Both the position numbers and the translations under genes were made by a program. DNA of 6,364 nt from an uncultured Cellvibrio sp. (lineage in GTDB: Bacteria > Pseudomonadota > Gammaproteobacteria > Pseudomonadales > Cellvibrionaceae), in contig CAMPIG010000289.1 of assembly GCA_946886255.1 (NCBI GenBank), positions 1 through 6,364 of the forward strand. The letters are read 5' to 3'. Shown piece by piece: positions 6,089 through 6,364 of the stretch. The notes under the pieces are model-generated. The model did no database searches, was not told the DNA's origin, and saw only the letters and a list, made by a program, of their open reading frames with translations. Position 1 is the first letter of the stretch; every line of letters begins with the position of its first letter.

Positions 6089-6364
6089 TTAACCGGAGAC
6101 TTTACTGCCCCACAAATCATATTCGTCGGAATGCTCGATGGCGACATTGACTAGGTCGCCCGGCTTAACGCCAGTTTCGCCATTCAGATAAACGCTGCCG
6201 TCAATCTCGGGGGCATCAGCAAAGCTGCGGCCAATAGCACCTTCGTCATCCACTTCGTCAATCAGCACCTGCAACGTCTGACCGACTTTTTGTTGCAATC
6301 GGGCGGTAGAAATTTTTTGCTGCAATTGCATAAAACGGTCGTAACGTTCCTGTTTTATCTCATC
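6089..6364 (-). CDS. rimO: Ribosomal protein S12 methylthiotransferase RimO, C-terminal part
   Basis: The last 91 codons of a gene that continues beyond the right edge. RimO is a radical-SAM iron-sulfur enzyme that adds a methylthio group to the conserved aspartate of ribosomal protein S12. The visible part covers the end of the helical linker ([13 protein letters not shown]) and the C-terminal TRAM domain. Typical RimO sequences include [25 protein letters not shown] and the near-terminal [12 protein letters not shown]. These match the E. coli RimO C-terminus closely from memory, and distinguish it from the paralogue MiaB. The radical-SAM and cluster-binding cysteines lie outside the window. 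An in-frame ATG at 6329-6331 is internal and not the start. The DUF748 gene begins 33 bp after its stop, which suggests one transcript. Confidence 0.95.
   Translation of the reverse strand, partial: DEIKQERYDRFMQLQQKISTARLQQKVGQTLQVLIDEVDDEGAIGRSFADAPEIDGSVYLNGETGVKPGDLVNVAIEHSDEYDLWGSKVSG

Overview
The window looks like a chromosomal segment of a plant-polysaccharide-degrading gammaproteobacterium, most likely Cellvibrio or a close relative. The evidence is a secreted pectate lyase built as signal peptide, carbohydrate-binding module, long poly-serine linker and family PL3 catalytic domain. That architecture with a poly-Ser linker is typical of Cellvibrio, Saccharophagus and Teredinibacter. 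A gammaproteobacterial-type RimO C-terminus at the right edge agrees. The genus is inferred, not proven.

Layout from left to right. Positions 1-113 hold a perfect 10-bp inverted repeat and two copies of TTTCGAAAC, but no gene. Positions 114-1495 (minus) carry the pectate lyase gene, split by an apparent one-base deletion near 1283 inside the carbohydrate-binding module. Positions 1496-1748 are a divergent intergenic region with a 15/16-matched inverted repeat, a CRP-like palindrome and a possible promoter with a perfect TTGACA box. Positions 1749-2417 (plus) encode a six-helix membrane protein whose 3' end overlaps the convergent glutaredoxin gene by 8 bp. Positions 2410-6364 are a compact minus-strand series in transcription order: rimO (3' part only), a 962-residue DUF748/AsmA-like envelope protein, a small GNAT-like acetyltransferase and a membrane-anchored glutaredoxin. 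Gaps are 33, 69 and 61 bp, each start has a good Shine-Dalgarno sequence, and no terminator is visible between them, so they may be one transcription unit.

Functionally there are two unrelated parts: pectin degradation on the left, and a housekeeping or envelope cluster on the right. I see no defence system, mobile element, CRISPR array or RNA gene. The points most worth checking are the pectate lyase frameshift, the structured pectate lyase leader and its possible CRP control, and the co-location of a membrane-anchored CGYC glutaredoxin with a large envelope protein whose only two cysteines form a C-x5-C pair near its C-terminus. I did not find convincing evidence of a new biological system.
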